64,000 nucleotides of DNA from Herbidospora galbida (GTDB lineage: Bacteria > Actinomycetota > Actinomycetes > Streptosporangiales > Streptosporangiaceae). The first letter of the stretch is position 1; each line of letters begins with the position of its first letter. Where the stretch lies: the NCBI RefSeq assembly GCF_005233835.1, contig NZ_SZQA01000007.1:171598-235597 (forward strand), given 5' to 3'. The position numbers and the translations under genes were made by a program. The notes beneath the pieces are model-generated. The model was not told the DNA's origin and did no database searches. It saw only the letters and a program-made list of their open reading frames with translations. Shown one piece after another: positions 33,155-42,248 of this stretch.

Positions 33155-34388
33155 GAGTTACGTCTACGCGTACCCCCACAAGACCGCCTACCGGCCGCTC
33201 GACCCGCGCCCCGCGCTGACCGACGTGTGGCGCGGCGAGCGGGCCGGGTCGTTCTACGCCCACATCCCGTTCTGCGAGATGCGCTGCGGCTTCTGCAACC
33301 TGTTCACCCGGACGGGCGCCCCCGAAGACCTGGTGGCGGCCTACCTCGACGCGCTCGAACGCGAGACGCTCGCGCTGGCGGACGCCCTCGACCCGGCCTT
33401 CGCCACGGCGGCGATCGGCGGCGGCACCCCGACCTACCTGAGTCCCGCCGAGCTCACCCGGCTGTTCGACGTCACCGGCAAGATCACCCCCTACGGGGAG
33501 ATCCCGCTGTCGGTGGAGACCTCCCCGGCGACCGCGACCCCCGACCGGCTGGCGGTTTTGAAGGAGCGCGGCACGACCCGGATCTCGATCGGGGTGCAGA
33601 GCTTCGTCGACGAGGAGGCCCGCGCGGCGGTCCGCCCCCAGAAGCGCGCCGAGGTCGACCGGGCCCTCGACGCGATCAGGGCGACCGGCTTCCCGATCCT
33701 CAACATCGACCTCATCTACGGCATCGACGGCCAGACCGTCGCGTCGTGGCGGCACTCCCTGGAGACCGCGCTGCGCTGGGCCCCCGAGGAGCTCTACCTC
33801 TACCCCCTGTACGTACGCCCCCTCACCGGCCTCGGGAAGATCGGCCGCGACTGGGACGACCAGCGCATGGAGCTCTACCGCGAGGGCCGCGACCTGCTGC
33901 TCGACCGGGGCTACGAGCAGGTGTCGATGCGCATGTTCCGGCTGCCCGGCACCGGGACCTCGACCGGCTACTGCTGCCAGACCGACGGCATGGCGAGCGT
34001 GGGGTGCGGGGCCAGGTCGTACACGGGCACCCTGCACTACTCCCACGAGTACGCGGTCGGCGCCCGCCACGTCCGGTCGATCATCGACGACTACGTGCGC
34101 CGCGACGACTTCACCGAGGCCCTGATCGGCTTCACGCTGACCGAGGCCGAGCGGCGGCGACGGCACACCATCCAGAGCCTGCTGCAGAAGGACGGCCTCG
34201 ACCTCGGCCTCTACCGGAGCCGGTTCGGCGGCGACCCCGACGTCACGGCGGTGCCCGCCGAGTGGCTGGTCCGCGACGGCGACGTGCTGCGGCTGACCGA
34301 CGACGGCCTCGCCCACTCCGACGCGGTCGGGCCCGCGCTCTTCTCCGCCGAGGTACGCGGCCTCATGGCGGGCAACGACGCCCGATGA
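33138..34388 (+). CDS. STM4012-family radical SAM protein (HemN/HemW-like)
   Basis: A 416-residue enzyme. The [4Fe-4S] motif is CX3CX2C at Cys46, Cys50 and Cys53 (IPFCEMRCGFCNLF). IGGGTPTYL, TRISIGVQSF, INIDLIYGIDGQ and the YPLYVRP segment follow the coproporphyrinogen oxidase-like layout. HemN/HemW relatives include heme chaperones and radical methylases, so oxidation of a porphyrin is not implied. The first ATG is used; the stop overlaps the STM4011 start. Confidence 0.88.
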   Translation: MISPYESYVYAYPHKTAYRPLDPRPALTDVWRGERAGSFYAHIPFCEMRCGFCNLFTRTGAPEDLVAAYLDALERETLALADALDPAFATAAIGGGTPTYLSPAELTRLFDVTGKITPYGEIPLSVETSPATATPDRLAVLKERGTTRISIGVQSFVDEEARAAVRPQKRAEVDRALDAIRATGFPILNIDLIYGIDGQTVASWRHSLETALRWAPEELYLYPLYVRPLTGLGKIGRDWDDQRMELYREGRDLLLDRGYEQVSMRMFRLPGTGTSTGYCCQTDGMASVGCGARSYTGTLHYSHEYAVGARHVRSIIDDYVRRDDFTEALIGFTLTEAERRRRHTIQSLLQKDGLDLGLYRSRFGGDPDVTAVPAEWLVRDGDVLRLTDDGLAHSDAVGPALFSAEVRGLMAGNDAR

Positions 34389-35218
34389 CCCATCTGACGA
34401 TCCTCTACCGGGGCCCGCTGGCCAGCTGCGACTACGACTGCGCCTACTGCCCGTTCGCCAAGCGCCGCGACACCCCCGAGCAGCTGCGCGCCGACCGGGC
34501 CGCGCTGCGCCGCTTCACCGAGTGGGCCGCCGCGCAGGACCACGACGTGAGCGTCCTGTTCACGCCGTGGGGCGAGGGGCTGGTCAGGTCGTGGTACCGC
34601 GAGGCGATGGTCGAGCTCAGCCACCGGGCCAACGTCCGGCGTGTCGCCATCCAGACCAACCTCAGTTCCCGTACGACCTGGCTCGACCGGGCGAACCCGG
34701 CGAAGCTGGCCCTGTGGGTGACCTACCACCCGACCCAGGTGACCTATGACCGGTTCCTGGCCAAGGTGACCGGACTGCCGGTCCGGCACAGCGTCGGCGT
34801 GGTCGGCGACCCCGCCCACCTGGAGGACGCCCGTCGCCTGCGCCGGGACCTGCCGGCCGACACCTACCTGTGGATCAACGCCGAGGAGGGCCGGAGCTAC
34901 ACCGACGAGGAGGCGGCCGGGTGGCAGGAGATCGACCCGCTGTTCCGCTACAGCCGCTTCCCCCACCTGAGCGCGGGCCAGGCGTGCCGGACCGGCGACA
35001 CGGTGATCTCGGTGGACGGGGAGGGGACCGTCCGGCGGTGCCACTTCATCCCGACGGTCCTGGGAAATCTCTATGACGGCACGTTCCGCGCCCGGCTGGG
35101 GCCGAAGGCGTGCCCGAAGCTGGAGTGCGACTGCCACATCGGCTACGTCCACCTCGAACCGACCGGCCTGTACGACGTCTTCGCGGGCGGCATCCTCGAA
35201 CGGATCCCGGCCCGGTAG
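34385..35218 (+). CDS. STM4011-family radical SAM protein
   Basis: A 277-residue enzyme with a second, distinct CX3CX2C motif at Cys15, Cys19 and Cys22 (LASCDYDCAYCPFAK). Further Cys residues near the C-terminus (QACRTGD, VRRCHF, KACPKLECDCHIGY) resemble an auxiliary cluster-binding region of SPASM/twitch type. It ends the STM4015-4011 operon. Two radical SAM enzymes with one ATP-grasp and one hydrolase imply several chemical steps on one substrate. The last bases overlap a direct repeat that continues into the next promoter region. Confidence 0.87.
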   Translation: MTHLTILYRGPLASCDYDCAYCPFAKRRDTPEQLRADRAALRRFTEWAAAQDHDVSVLFTPWGEGLVRSWYREAMVELSHRANVRRVAIQTNLSSRTTWLDRANPAKLALWVTYHPTQVTYDRFLAKVTGLPVRHSVGVVGDPAHLEDARRLRRDLPADTYLWINAEEGRSYTDEEAAGWQEIDPLFRYSRFPHLSAGQACRTGDTVISVDGEGTVRRCHFIPTVLGNLYDGTFRARLGPKACPKLECDCHIGYVHLEPTGLYDVFAGGILERIPAR

Positions 35219-35251
35219 GTTCACCCCGGTAGATTCACAGGGCTCTCACAG
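35212..35251 (+). promoter_or_regulatory. Direct repeats upstream of the ABC/two-component operon
   Basis: CCGGTAGGTTCAC (35212-35224) and CCGGTAGATTCAC (35226-35238) are 13-bp direct repeats 14 bp apart with one mismatch. TCACAG at 35235-35240 recurs at 35246-35251, an 11-bp spacing typical of OmpR/PhoB-family sites. They lie 45-84 bp before the ABC gene whose operon ends in an OmpR-type two-component pair, so autoregulation is plausible. Confidence 0.4.
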
Positions 35252-35295
35252 AACCGCCCAGGAAGTCCCGAGCTCGCGGGCGCAGGCTCGGTCGC

Positions 35296-36161
<866 letters not shown>

Positions 36162-36165
<4 letters not shown>

Positions 36166-36929
36166 TCGACGCCGTCCGCTCCGAATGGACCAAGACCTGG
36201 ACGACCCGGTCGACCTGGTTCACCCTCGCCGCGATCGTCGGGCTCGGCGTCCTGTTCGCGGTGCTGTTCGGCCACGCCGCCGCCACCGAATACGCCCGGA
36301 TGAGCGCCGCCGACCAGGCCGCCTACCGGCCCGCGCCCGACTTCCGGCCGCTGATCTTCGTCCAGATCGCCGTCGGCTACTTCGGCCTGCGCGCCTTCAC
36401 GGTCGAACACCTCACCCGGACGATGGCGCTGACCCTGACCACGGTGCCCCGACGGGGCCGGGTGCTGGCCGCCAAGGCCGTGGTCTGCGCCGCGCTGACG
36501 CTCGCGGCCGGGACGGTGACGGGGCTCATCGTGGTCTTCGCCGGCCGGGTGGTGCTGGCCTCGCGGCACGTGCCCGTCAACCCGCTGGCCGAGCCGGGCA
36601 TGCTCCGGGCGCTGGCCGGGCCGGGGCTGCTGCTGACCCTGCTCGGGCTGATCGGCCTGGCCATCGGCTGCCTGGTGCGCAGCACCGCGGGGGCGATGGT
36701 CATCACGATCGTGATCGGGGTGTTCGTCCCGGCGATGGCCTCGCTCTACCCCGAATGGCTGGCCCGGCTGATCCTGAGCTACTGGCCGATCACCGCCGGG
36801 CTGCGGTTCCTCAGCCTCGACGGCGACCCCGACCTGCCAGGACCGGCGGCCGGGCTCGCCGTGACCTGCGTCTGGGCCGCGATCCTGCTGGCCGCCGCCT
36901 ACGCGGTGTTCCGGCGGCGGGACGCATGA
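36162..36929 (+). CDS. ABC-2 type transporter permease
   Basis: A 255-residue membrane protein with about six hydrophobic segments, the first at residues 14-32 (FTLAAIVGLGVLFAVLFG), typical of ABC-2 exporters with one cassette partner. It contains no substrate-specific motif. The ATG overlaps the ATPase stop. The substrate is unknown; pairing with a two-component system suggests antimicrobial peptides or antibiotics. Confidence 0.85.
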
Positions 36930-36951
36930 TGTGGGGGACGAAAGGGGCGTG

Positions 36952-37629
36952 ATGGAGCGGCTGCTGGTCGTCGACGACGAGCCGACGGTGCGGGAACTGC
37001 TGTCGGCGACCCTGCGCTTCGCCGGGTTCGAGGTGACCTCGGCCGCCACCGGATCGGAGGCGGTCGAGGCGGTCCGCCTCGACCGGCCCGACCTGATCCT
37101 GCTCGACGTGATGCTGCCCGACCTCGACGGCTTCCAGGTCGTCCGCAGGCTGCGCGAGCTGGCCCGGCCGCCGGTGCCGGTGCTGTTCCTGACCGCCCGC
37201 GACTCCCCGGCCGACAAGGTCACCGGCCTCACCCTCGGCGGCGACGACTACGTCACCAAGCCGTTCGACCTGCCGGAACTGCTGGCCCGCATCCGGGCGA
37301 TCCTGCGCCGCACCGGCGTCCCGCACGCGCACGCCGTGGTCGTCGGCGACCTGGAGGTCGACGTCGAGGGCTGCCACGTGCGCCGCGCCGGGGTCACGAT
37401 ACGCCTGTCGCCCACCGAGTTCCGCCTGCTCAGCTACCTGGCCGAGCACGCCGGCCGGGTGGTGTCGAAGACCTCGATCATCGAGGACGTCTGGCAGTAC
37501 GACTTCGCCGGCGACACCAGCATCGTCGACACCTACGTCAGCTACCTGCGCCGCAAACTGGAGGCCGGCGGCCCCCGCCTCATCCACACCGTCCACGGCG
37601 TCGGCTACGTCCTGCGCGAGCCCCGATGA
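36952..37629 (+). CDS. OmpR-family response regulator
   Basis: A 225-residue protein. The receiver domain has acidic residues VVDDE, phospho-acceptor Asp in LILLDVMLPDLDG and Lys in YVTKPFDLPELLARI. The C-terminal winged helix has LSPTEFRLLSYLAEHAGRVV and TYVSYLRRKL. The ATG at 36952 has AAAGGGG upstream, preferred over a GTG at 36931. It is coupled to the histidine kinase (ATGA). It probably controls the ABC genes immediately upstream. Confidence 0.92.
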   Translation: MERLLVVDDEPTVRELLSATLRFAGFEVTSAATGSEAVEAVRLDRPDLILLDVMLPDLDGFQVVRRLRELARPPVPVLFLTARDSPADKVTGLTLGGDDYVTKPFDLPELLARIRAILRRTGVPHAHAVVVGDLEVDVEGCHVRRAGVTIRLSPTEFRLLSYLAEHAGRVVSKTSIIEDVWQYDFAGDTSIVDTYVSYLRRKLEAGGPRLIHTVHGVGYVLREPR

Positions 37630-39071
37630 CCTCCCTGCGCGGCCGCCTCCTCCTGATCACCTGCGCCCTGCTGGCGGCGGGCCTGCTGCTGAGCGGCTCG
37701 ATCGTCGTCGGCCTGCTCCGCTCGGGCCTGGTCGACCGCGTCGACACCCAGCTCCGCGTGTTCGGCGGCATCATCGCCGTCATCCCGCCCGGGCTCACCT
37801 CCCGCGCCCCCGCCGACCGGGTGGCCGGCGACGCGCTGAGCACCAACCTCGACCTGATCAACCGCCTGTACATCGCCGAGGTGGACGCGGACGGCGAGCT
37901 CCTCTCGGAGATACGCCTTCCACCCGGCCCCGGCGGTCCCGCCCTGCCCGCAGGCGGCCTCCGGCCGGACCCCGCCCCGGCCGCCCCCCTGGGCGACGCG
38001 CCCTTCGAGGCGCGGGACTCGGCGGGAGGAGCCGACTGGCGGGTGCTGGTGGTGCCGCGAGACCGGACCGGGACCTCCGTGGTGGTGGCGGCCTCGCTGG
38101 ACGCCGTGCAGGCGACGGTCGGCCGGCTGCGGGTCATCTACGTCGTCACCGGGCTCGGCCTCCTGGCGCTGCTCACACTGGCCGGGTGGTTCGCCATCAG
38201 AGCCGGGCTGCGGCCGCTGCGGGACATCGAGGAGACCGCCGCCGCGATCGCCGCCGGGGAGCTCGGCCGCCGGGTGCCCGACGCGGCCCCGGACACCGAG
38301 GTCGGCCGGCTGTCGGCCGCGCTCAACGGCATGCTCGGCCAGATCGAGCGGGCCTTCGCGGCGCGGACCGAGTCGGAGGCCCGGCTGCGGCGGTTCGTCG
38401 CCGACGTCGGGCACGAGCTGCGCACCCCGCTCGTCGGGATCAAGGGGTTCTCCGAGCTCTACCGCATGGGCGGGCTGCCCGAGGTCGCCCCCGCGATGGC
38501 CAGGATCGAGAGCGAGGCCGGACGGCTGGCCCGGCTGGTCGAGGACCTGCTGCTGCTCGCCCGCCTCGACGAGGGCGGCGACGCCCTGCCGCTGGACCTG
38601 GCCCCGATGGACCTGCGCACCCTGGCCGCCGACGCCCGCCTCGACCTGCGCGCCCTGGCCCCCGGACGGCCGGTCGAACTGACCGGCCCCGACGGCGGAC
38701 CGCCCGCCTCGGCCCCCGTGGTCGGCGACGAGGCCCGGCTCCGCCAGGTCGTGACGAACCTGGTCGGGAACGTGGTCGAGCACACCCCCGACGGCACGCC
38801 CGTGCGCATCGGGGTCGGCACCGAGGACGGCGAGGCGGTGCTCGTGATCGAGGACCACGGCCCGGGGCTCACCCCGGAGGAGGCCGCCCGGGTGTTCGAC
38901 CGCTTCTCCCGCGCCGACGCCTCGCGCAGCAGATCGGGGCCCGGCGGCGCGGGCCTCGGCCTCGCCATCGCCCGCTCACTGGCGGAGGCCCACGGAGGCC
39001 GCCTCGACCTGCGCACGGCCCCCGGCCAGGGGGCCGCCTTCACGCTGGCGCTGCCCGGCGCTCCGGCCTGA
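37626..39071 (+). CDS. Sensor histidine kinase
   Basis: A 481-residue membrane kinase. TM1 is near residues 8-32 (LLLITCALLAAGLLLSGSIVVGLL) and TM2 near residues 165-190; a sensor region of about 130 residues lies between. A HAMP segment, the H-box VADVGHELRTPLVG, the N-box LRQVVTNLVGNVVEHT, and the G-boxes DHGPGLTPEE and GGAGLGLAIARSL follow. The overall plan matches MprB/CutS-like kinases. It pairs with the response regulator directly upstream. The signal is not evident. Confidence 0.92.
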   Translation: MTSLRGRLLLITCALLAAGLLLSGSIVVGLLRSGLVDRVDTQLRVFGGIIAVIPPGLTSRAPADRVAGDALSTNLDLINRLYIAEVDADGELLSEIRLPPGPGGPALPAGGLRPDPAPAAPLGDAPFEARDSAGGADWRVLVVPRDRTGTSVVVAASLDAVQATVGRLRVIYVVTGLGLLALLTLAGWFAIRAGLRPLRDIEETAAAIAAGELGRRVPDAAPDTEVGRLSAALNGMLGQIERAFAARTESEARLRRFVADVGHELRTPLVGIKGFSELYRMGGLPEVAPAMARIESEAGRLARLVEDLLLLARLDEGGDALPLDLAPMDLRTLAADARLDLRALAPGRPVELTGPDGGPPASAPVVGDEARLRQVVTNLVGNVVEHTPDGTPVRIGVGTEDGEAVLVIEDHGPGLTPEEAARVFDRFSRADASRSRSGPGGAGLGLAIARSLAEAHGGRLDLRTAPGQGAAFTLALPGAPA

Positions 39072-39079
39072 GCCGCCGG

Positions 39080-40159
39080 TCAGGTCTCCTGCTTGGGGAA
39101 GTACTCTCGCTCGTCCACCCCGAACGTCCACGCCACGCCCTGCCGGGCCCGCTGGATCCACGGCGGCACCCGCAGGAAGTAGGTGCGGAAGGTGCCGTCG
39201 GGTTCGGCGGTCGAGTTGACCACCTCGACCGTCATCACGTCTTCGTCGTCGGGCAGGCTGATGCGCCACAGGATGCCCGTCTCGTCTCGGTGCAGGGGGG
39301 TCGCGCCCGACTCCGCCAGGTAGCGGTCGAAGCCGAAGTGCTCCAGCATGACCCGGCGCAGCTCGGCGTTCTCCTCGTTCCGGATGCGCTCGGGGGTCAG
39401 GTCGGCCATCGACGCCACGAAGCCCTCGGGCACCGGCATGCCGTGCCAGGCCTCCAGCGCGAACCCGTCGGGGAAGACCAGCGCGGGGCCGTCGGAGCGG
39501 TGGAGGCGGCCGGCCTCGTCGAGGTGGAGCTCGGCCGGGCGCTCGCAGACGATGGCCACGTCGGCATAGGGGAACCACCAGCCCGCGTTGCGGGAGACCC
39601 GGGTCAGCCCGGACAGGCCGGGGGCGTCGCCGAAGGCCGACAGCCAGGCGGCGTCGTGCTGGCCGAGCACCGCGTCGAGCGCGGCCTGGCGCAGCAGGTC
39701 GCCGGCCTCCTCGCCGCCGAGCACCGACAGGCCCCGGCGGATCTCCTGGACGACCGTGTTCACCCTCGGCCACAGCAGCCCGCCGGTCGACTCCCACACC
39801 CGCGCCCACCCCGCCCCGCCGGTCTCGCGCAGCACGTCGGCGCGGGCCTGCTCCCAGGGCTGGGTGCGCACCTCCTCGCGTACGGAATGACCAAGAGGCC
39901 GGGCCAGCAACGGCGCGGCCGACAGGATGAGCGAGCCCAGGCCGGCCTTGTTCAGCGCGTCGACGGCGGCCTCGCCGCCGTGGTGGATGGCGGCCGCCGC
40001 GGCGGCGACGACCGGCGACCCGGCCCAGAGGATCAGCGAGGGCGCGGCCAGCCCGGCGGCGGCGTAGGCCTCGCGGACGCCCGCCTCGGCCTCGGCCCGG
40101 TCGCCCGGACCGGTCATGAAGGCGACGTCGGCCCAGGTCATCGTGGTCTCGATGCTCAT
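39080..40159 (-). CDS. DUF6745-like protein
   Basis: A 359-residue protein without membrane segments. The central signature HLDEAGRLHRSDGPALVFPDG followed by EAWHGMPVPEGFV, and ERPAELH before it, is the pattern of the DUF6745 family; function unknown. It converges on the histidine kinase with an 8-bp gap. Its start codon overlaps the stop of the small upstream gene, so the two form a conserved-looking pair. The family name is recalled from memory of the pattern. Confidence 0.65.
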   Translation of the reverse strand: MSIETTMTWADVAFMTGPGDRAEAEAGVREAYAAAGLAAPSLILWAGSPVVAAAAAAIHHGGEAAVDALNKAGLGSLILSAAPLLARPLGHSVREEVRTQPWEQARADVLRETGGAGWARVWESTGGLLWPRVNTVVQEIRRGLSVLGGEEAGDLLRQAALDAVLGQHDAAWLSAFGDAPGLSGLTRVSRNAGWWFPYADVAIVCERPAELHLDEAGRLHRSDGPALVFPDGFALEAWHGMPVPEGFVASMADLTPERIRNEENAELRRVMLEHFGFDRYLAESGATPLHRDETGILWRISLPDDEDVMTVEVVNSTAEPDGTFRTYFLRVPPWIQRARQGVAWTFGVDEREYFPKQET

Positions 40160-40455
40160 CAGTCGGCCACCACCCGGAACGAACCCGGCACGTATTCACG
40201 CTGACGGATGATCCGGAACCAGCCCTTGGGCAGCGGGATCGTGGCGTGCTCCTCGTGGACCAGCCGGCCGCCCTCGGGCAGGTGGAGGTAGCCGGGGTAG
40301 AGGGTGCCGGGGCCGTGCAGCGCGTGGGCGTGGCCGGTGGCCTCGCCCAGGGCCAGCACGATGCGGCCCTTGTGGTCACGCGGCTCGGAGACGAGACCGG
40401 GAGGCACCGACGCCTCGGGGACCGGCATGATCAGGATGTCACCCTGTCGGTACAT
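40159..40455 (-). CDS. Small beta-rich protein coupled to the DUF6745 gene
   Basis: A 98-residue protein; the ATG at 40455 (MYRQGDILIMPVPE) is preferred over the one at 40461. It is beta-rich with EATGHAHALHGPG, LVHEEHATIPLPKGWFRIIRQREY and a C-terminal FRVVAD. The His-rich HAHAL and HEEH spots could bind metal. Similar small proteins occur beside DUF6745 genes and on mobile elements, but I recognise no function. It overlaps the next gene by one base. Confidence 0.6.
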   Translation of the reverse strand: MYRQGDILIMPVPEASVPPGLVSEPRDHKGRIVLALGEATGHAHALHGPGTLYPGYLHLPEGGRLVHEEHATIPLPKGWFRIIRQREYVPGSFRVVAD

Positions 40456-40483
40456 GACCAACCTTCCGTGTTCGGGGGGTTGA

Positions 40484-41347
40484 TCAGAAACTATCGACGG
40501 CCACCGACATTTCCCGGGCTACGGCCGCGAACTCGGCGATCAGCGGACTGCGGCGGCCGGCGCTCCAGGCCAGGCACACCTGGTTCGGCGGGATGTCGGT
40601 CACCGGGACGTACCCGACGCCGGGACGCGTGTAGAAGACCGCCACCGACAGGGGCAGGACGACCACGCCGTGACCGCCGGCGACGTGCTCCAGCTTCTCC
40701 TCCACGGCGCGGAACCGCACCTCGGGGTCGCGCCGGGTCGCGACGTCGCGCCACTCGGGGACGGCGTCGGGGTTCTGCAGGAGGCGCTCGTGGGCCAGGT
40801 CGGCGATGCCGACGGCGTCCTTGCCCGCGAGGGGGTGGTCGGCGGGGAGCGCGGCGACGCGCGGCTCGCTCCACAGCGGGGTGACGCGCAGGCCGCGCCG
40901 GTCGATCGGCAGCCGGACGTAGCCGACGTCGACCCGGCCGTCGTGGAGGGTGGCGGTCTGGTCGTCCCAGGTCGTGCGGACCACCTCCACGGTCAGCCCG
41001 GGGTGGCGCTCGCCGAAGGCGCGCACCGCCGGGGTGACGATCAGGCCGGGCATGAACCCGACCGTGAACACCTCGCCGCCCCGGGCCGCGCGGGCGACGC
41101 GGCGGCGCAGGCCCTCGGCCGAGGCCAGCAGGGGCCGGGCGTCGGCGAGGAGCTGCTCGCCCGCCGGGGTCAGTTCGGTCGCGCGCTTCGTGCGGACGAA
41201 CAGCTGGGCCCGCAGCTCCTCCTCCAGCGCCCGGATCTGGCGCGACAGCACCGGCTGGGCGATGTGCAGGGCCTCGGCGGCGCGGCCGAAGTGGAGGTGC
41301 TCGGCCACCGCGACGAAGTAGCGCAGCTTCCGCAGGTCGACGTCCAC
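40484..41347 (-). CDS. LysR-family transcriptional regulator
   Basis: A 287-residue regulator. The N-terminal winged helix reads LRKLRYFVAVAEHLHFGRAAEALHIAQPVLSRQIRALE (residues 5-42). The type-2 periplasmic-binding-like effector domain follows (FTVGFMPGLIVTPAVRAF). It is divergent from an SDR gene with a 125-bp gap that contains a T-N11-A box. LysR proteins usually activate the divergent gene and repress themselves in response to a small co-inducer. Confidence 0.92.
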   Translation of the reverse strand: MDVDLRKLRYFVAVAEHLHFGRAAEALHIAQPVLSRQIRALEEELRAQLFVRTKRATELTPAGEQLLADARPLLASAEGLRRRVARAARGGEVFTVGFMPGLIVTPAVRAFGERHPGLTVEVVRTTWDDQTATLHDGRVDVGYVRLPIDRRGLRVTPLWSEPRVAALPADHPLAGKDAVGIADLAHERLLQNPDAVPEWRDVATRRDPEVRFRAVEEKLEHVAGGHGVVVLPLSVAVFYTRPGVGYVPVTDIPPNQVCLAWSAGRRSPLIAEFAAVAREMSVAVDSF

Positions 41348-41368
41348 CAGCGCCTCCTTCCGGTCGTG

Positions 41369-41383
41369 ATGCCCTCAGGGTAT
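41369..41383. promoter_or_regulatory. LysR-type T-N11-A operator
   Basis: ATGCCCTCAGGGTAT is a near-perfect palindrome (one mismatched pair) that contains T-N11-A from 41370 to 41382. It lies 22 bp before the lysR start and 90 bp before the SDR start, the standard place for a LysR recognition site in a divergent promoter. Confidence 0.55.
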
Positions 41384-41472
41384 GACAGAGCGCGAACGAG
41401 GTCTTGGACGGCGGCCTCGCGGCAGGGCCATCGTGGAGGGGTTGGCACATCCCTCGTACGTGAGAAGGAACC

Positions 41473-42192
41473 ATGGATCTTCAGGGGCAACGTGTCGTCG
41501 TGCTCGGCGGCACCTCCGGTATCGGGCTGGCCACGGCCGAGGCGGCGGCGCGGCAGGGGGCCGAGGTGACGGTGGCCTCCAGCCGCCGGGCCAGCGTCGA
41601 CCACGCGCTCACCCGGCTGCCTGAGAGCGCGGTGGGCCGGGTCGCCGACCTCACCGACGCGGCGGCGGTGGGGGCGGTGCTGGCCGAGGCGGGCCCGATC
41701 GACCACCTCGTCTACACCGCCGGCGAGCCGCTGGCGCTGATGCCGGTGGACGGCATCGACCTCGGCGCGGCCCGCGACTTCTTCGCCGTCCGCTACTTCG
41801 GCGCGCTGGGCGCGGTCCGGGAGGCCCTGCCCCACCTTCGCCCGACCGGGTCGATCACGCTGACGACCGGCACCGCCAAGGACCGGCCGGGGCCGGGATG
41901 GTCGGTCGCGGCGAGCATCTGCGGGGCGATGGAGTCGCTGACCAAGGCGCTGGCCGTCGAACTCGCGCCGATCAGGGTCAACGCGGTGGCCCCCGGCTTC
42001 GTGCGCTCGCCCCTGTGGGCCGGGATGGGCGAGGAGGCCCGCGAACGCATGTACGCCGAGACCGGCGCCGTGATCCCGGTGGGCCGGGTGGGCGAGGTCG
42101 AGGACATCGCGCGGGCGTACGTGTTCCTGATGACCGAGCCGTTCGCCAGCGGGACCGTGCTGACCGTGGACGGGGGTCACGTGCTCGTCTAG
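41473..42192 (+). CDS. Short-chain dehydrogenase/reductase, atypical active site
   Basis: A 239-residue Rossmann enzyme preceded by AGAAGGAA. The cofactor loop is GGTSGIGLATAE; DLTDAAAV and YTAGEP follow. The usual Tyr-x-x-x-Lys active site is absent: the aligned stretch reads WSVAASICGAMESLTKALA. VNAVAPGFVRSPLW and the C-terminal TVDGGHVLV are normal. This SDR branch occurs in many bacteria next to LysR genes. Substrate unknown. Probably activated by the divergent LysR protein. Confidence 0.85.
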   Translation: MDLQGQRVVVLGGTSGIGLATAEAAARQGAEVTVASSRRASVDHALTRLPESAVGRVADLTDAAAVGAVLAEAGPIDHLVYTAGEPLALMPVDGIDLGAARDFFAVRYFGALGAVREALPHLRPTGSITLTTGTAKDRPGPGWSVAASICGAMESLTKALAVELAPIRVNAVAPGFVRSPLWAGMGEEARERMYAETGAVIPVGRVGEVEDIARAYVFLMTEPFASGTVLTVDGGHVLV

Positions 42193-42199
42193 CCCAAAT

Positions 42200-42227
42200 C
42201 CGACAAAAGGTGCGTGTGCCGACAAAA
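42200..42227 (+). repeat. CCGACAAAA direct repeat
   Basis: CCGACAAAA occurs at 42200-42208 and again at 42219-42227, 19 bp apart, just ahead of the stress-type promoter of the thiamine-diphosphate enzyme gene. It could be a regulator binding site; nothing identifies the protein. Confidence 0.45.
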
Positions 42228-42238
42228 CGGATGGGTAC
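42214..42238 (+). promoter_or_regulatory. SigB/SigF-type stress promoter candidate
   Basis: GTGT (42214-42217), 15 bp, then GGGTAC (42233-42238) fits the actinobacterial general-stress consensus G-N2-T-N14-16-GGGTAY. Transcription would start just before the ATG at 42249. The downstream genes (thiamine-diphosphate enzyme, SDR) would then be stress-induced. Confidence 0.45.
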
Positions 42239-42248
42239 GGCGGGGCTC

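Noticed and set aside
27661..35218. A RiPP precursor peptide gene within the STM40xx operon
   Set aside because: All genes overlap, leaving no room for an extra frame, and no short Cys/Ser-rich peptide frame with a ribosome binding site was seen in the flanking gaps.
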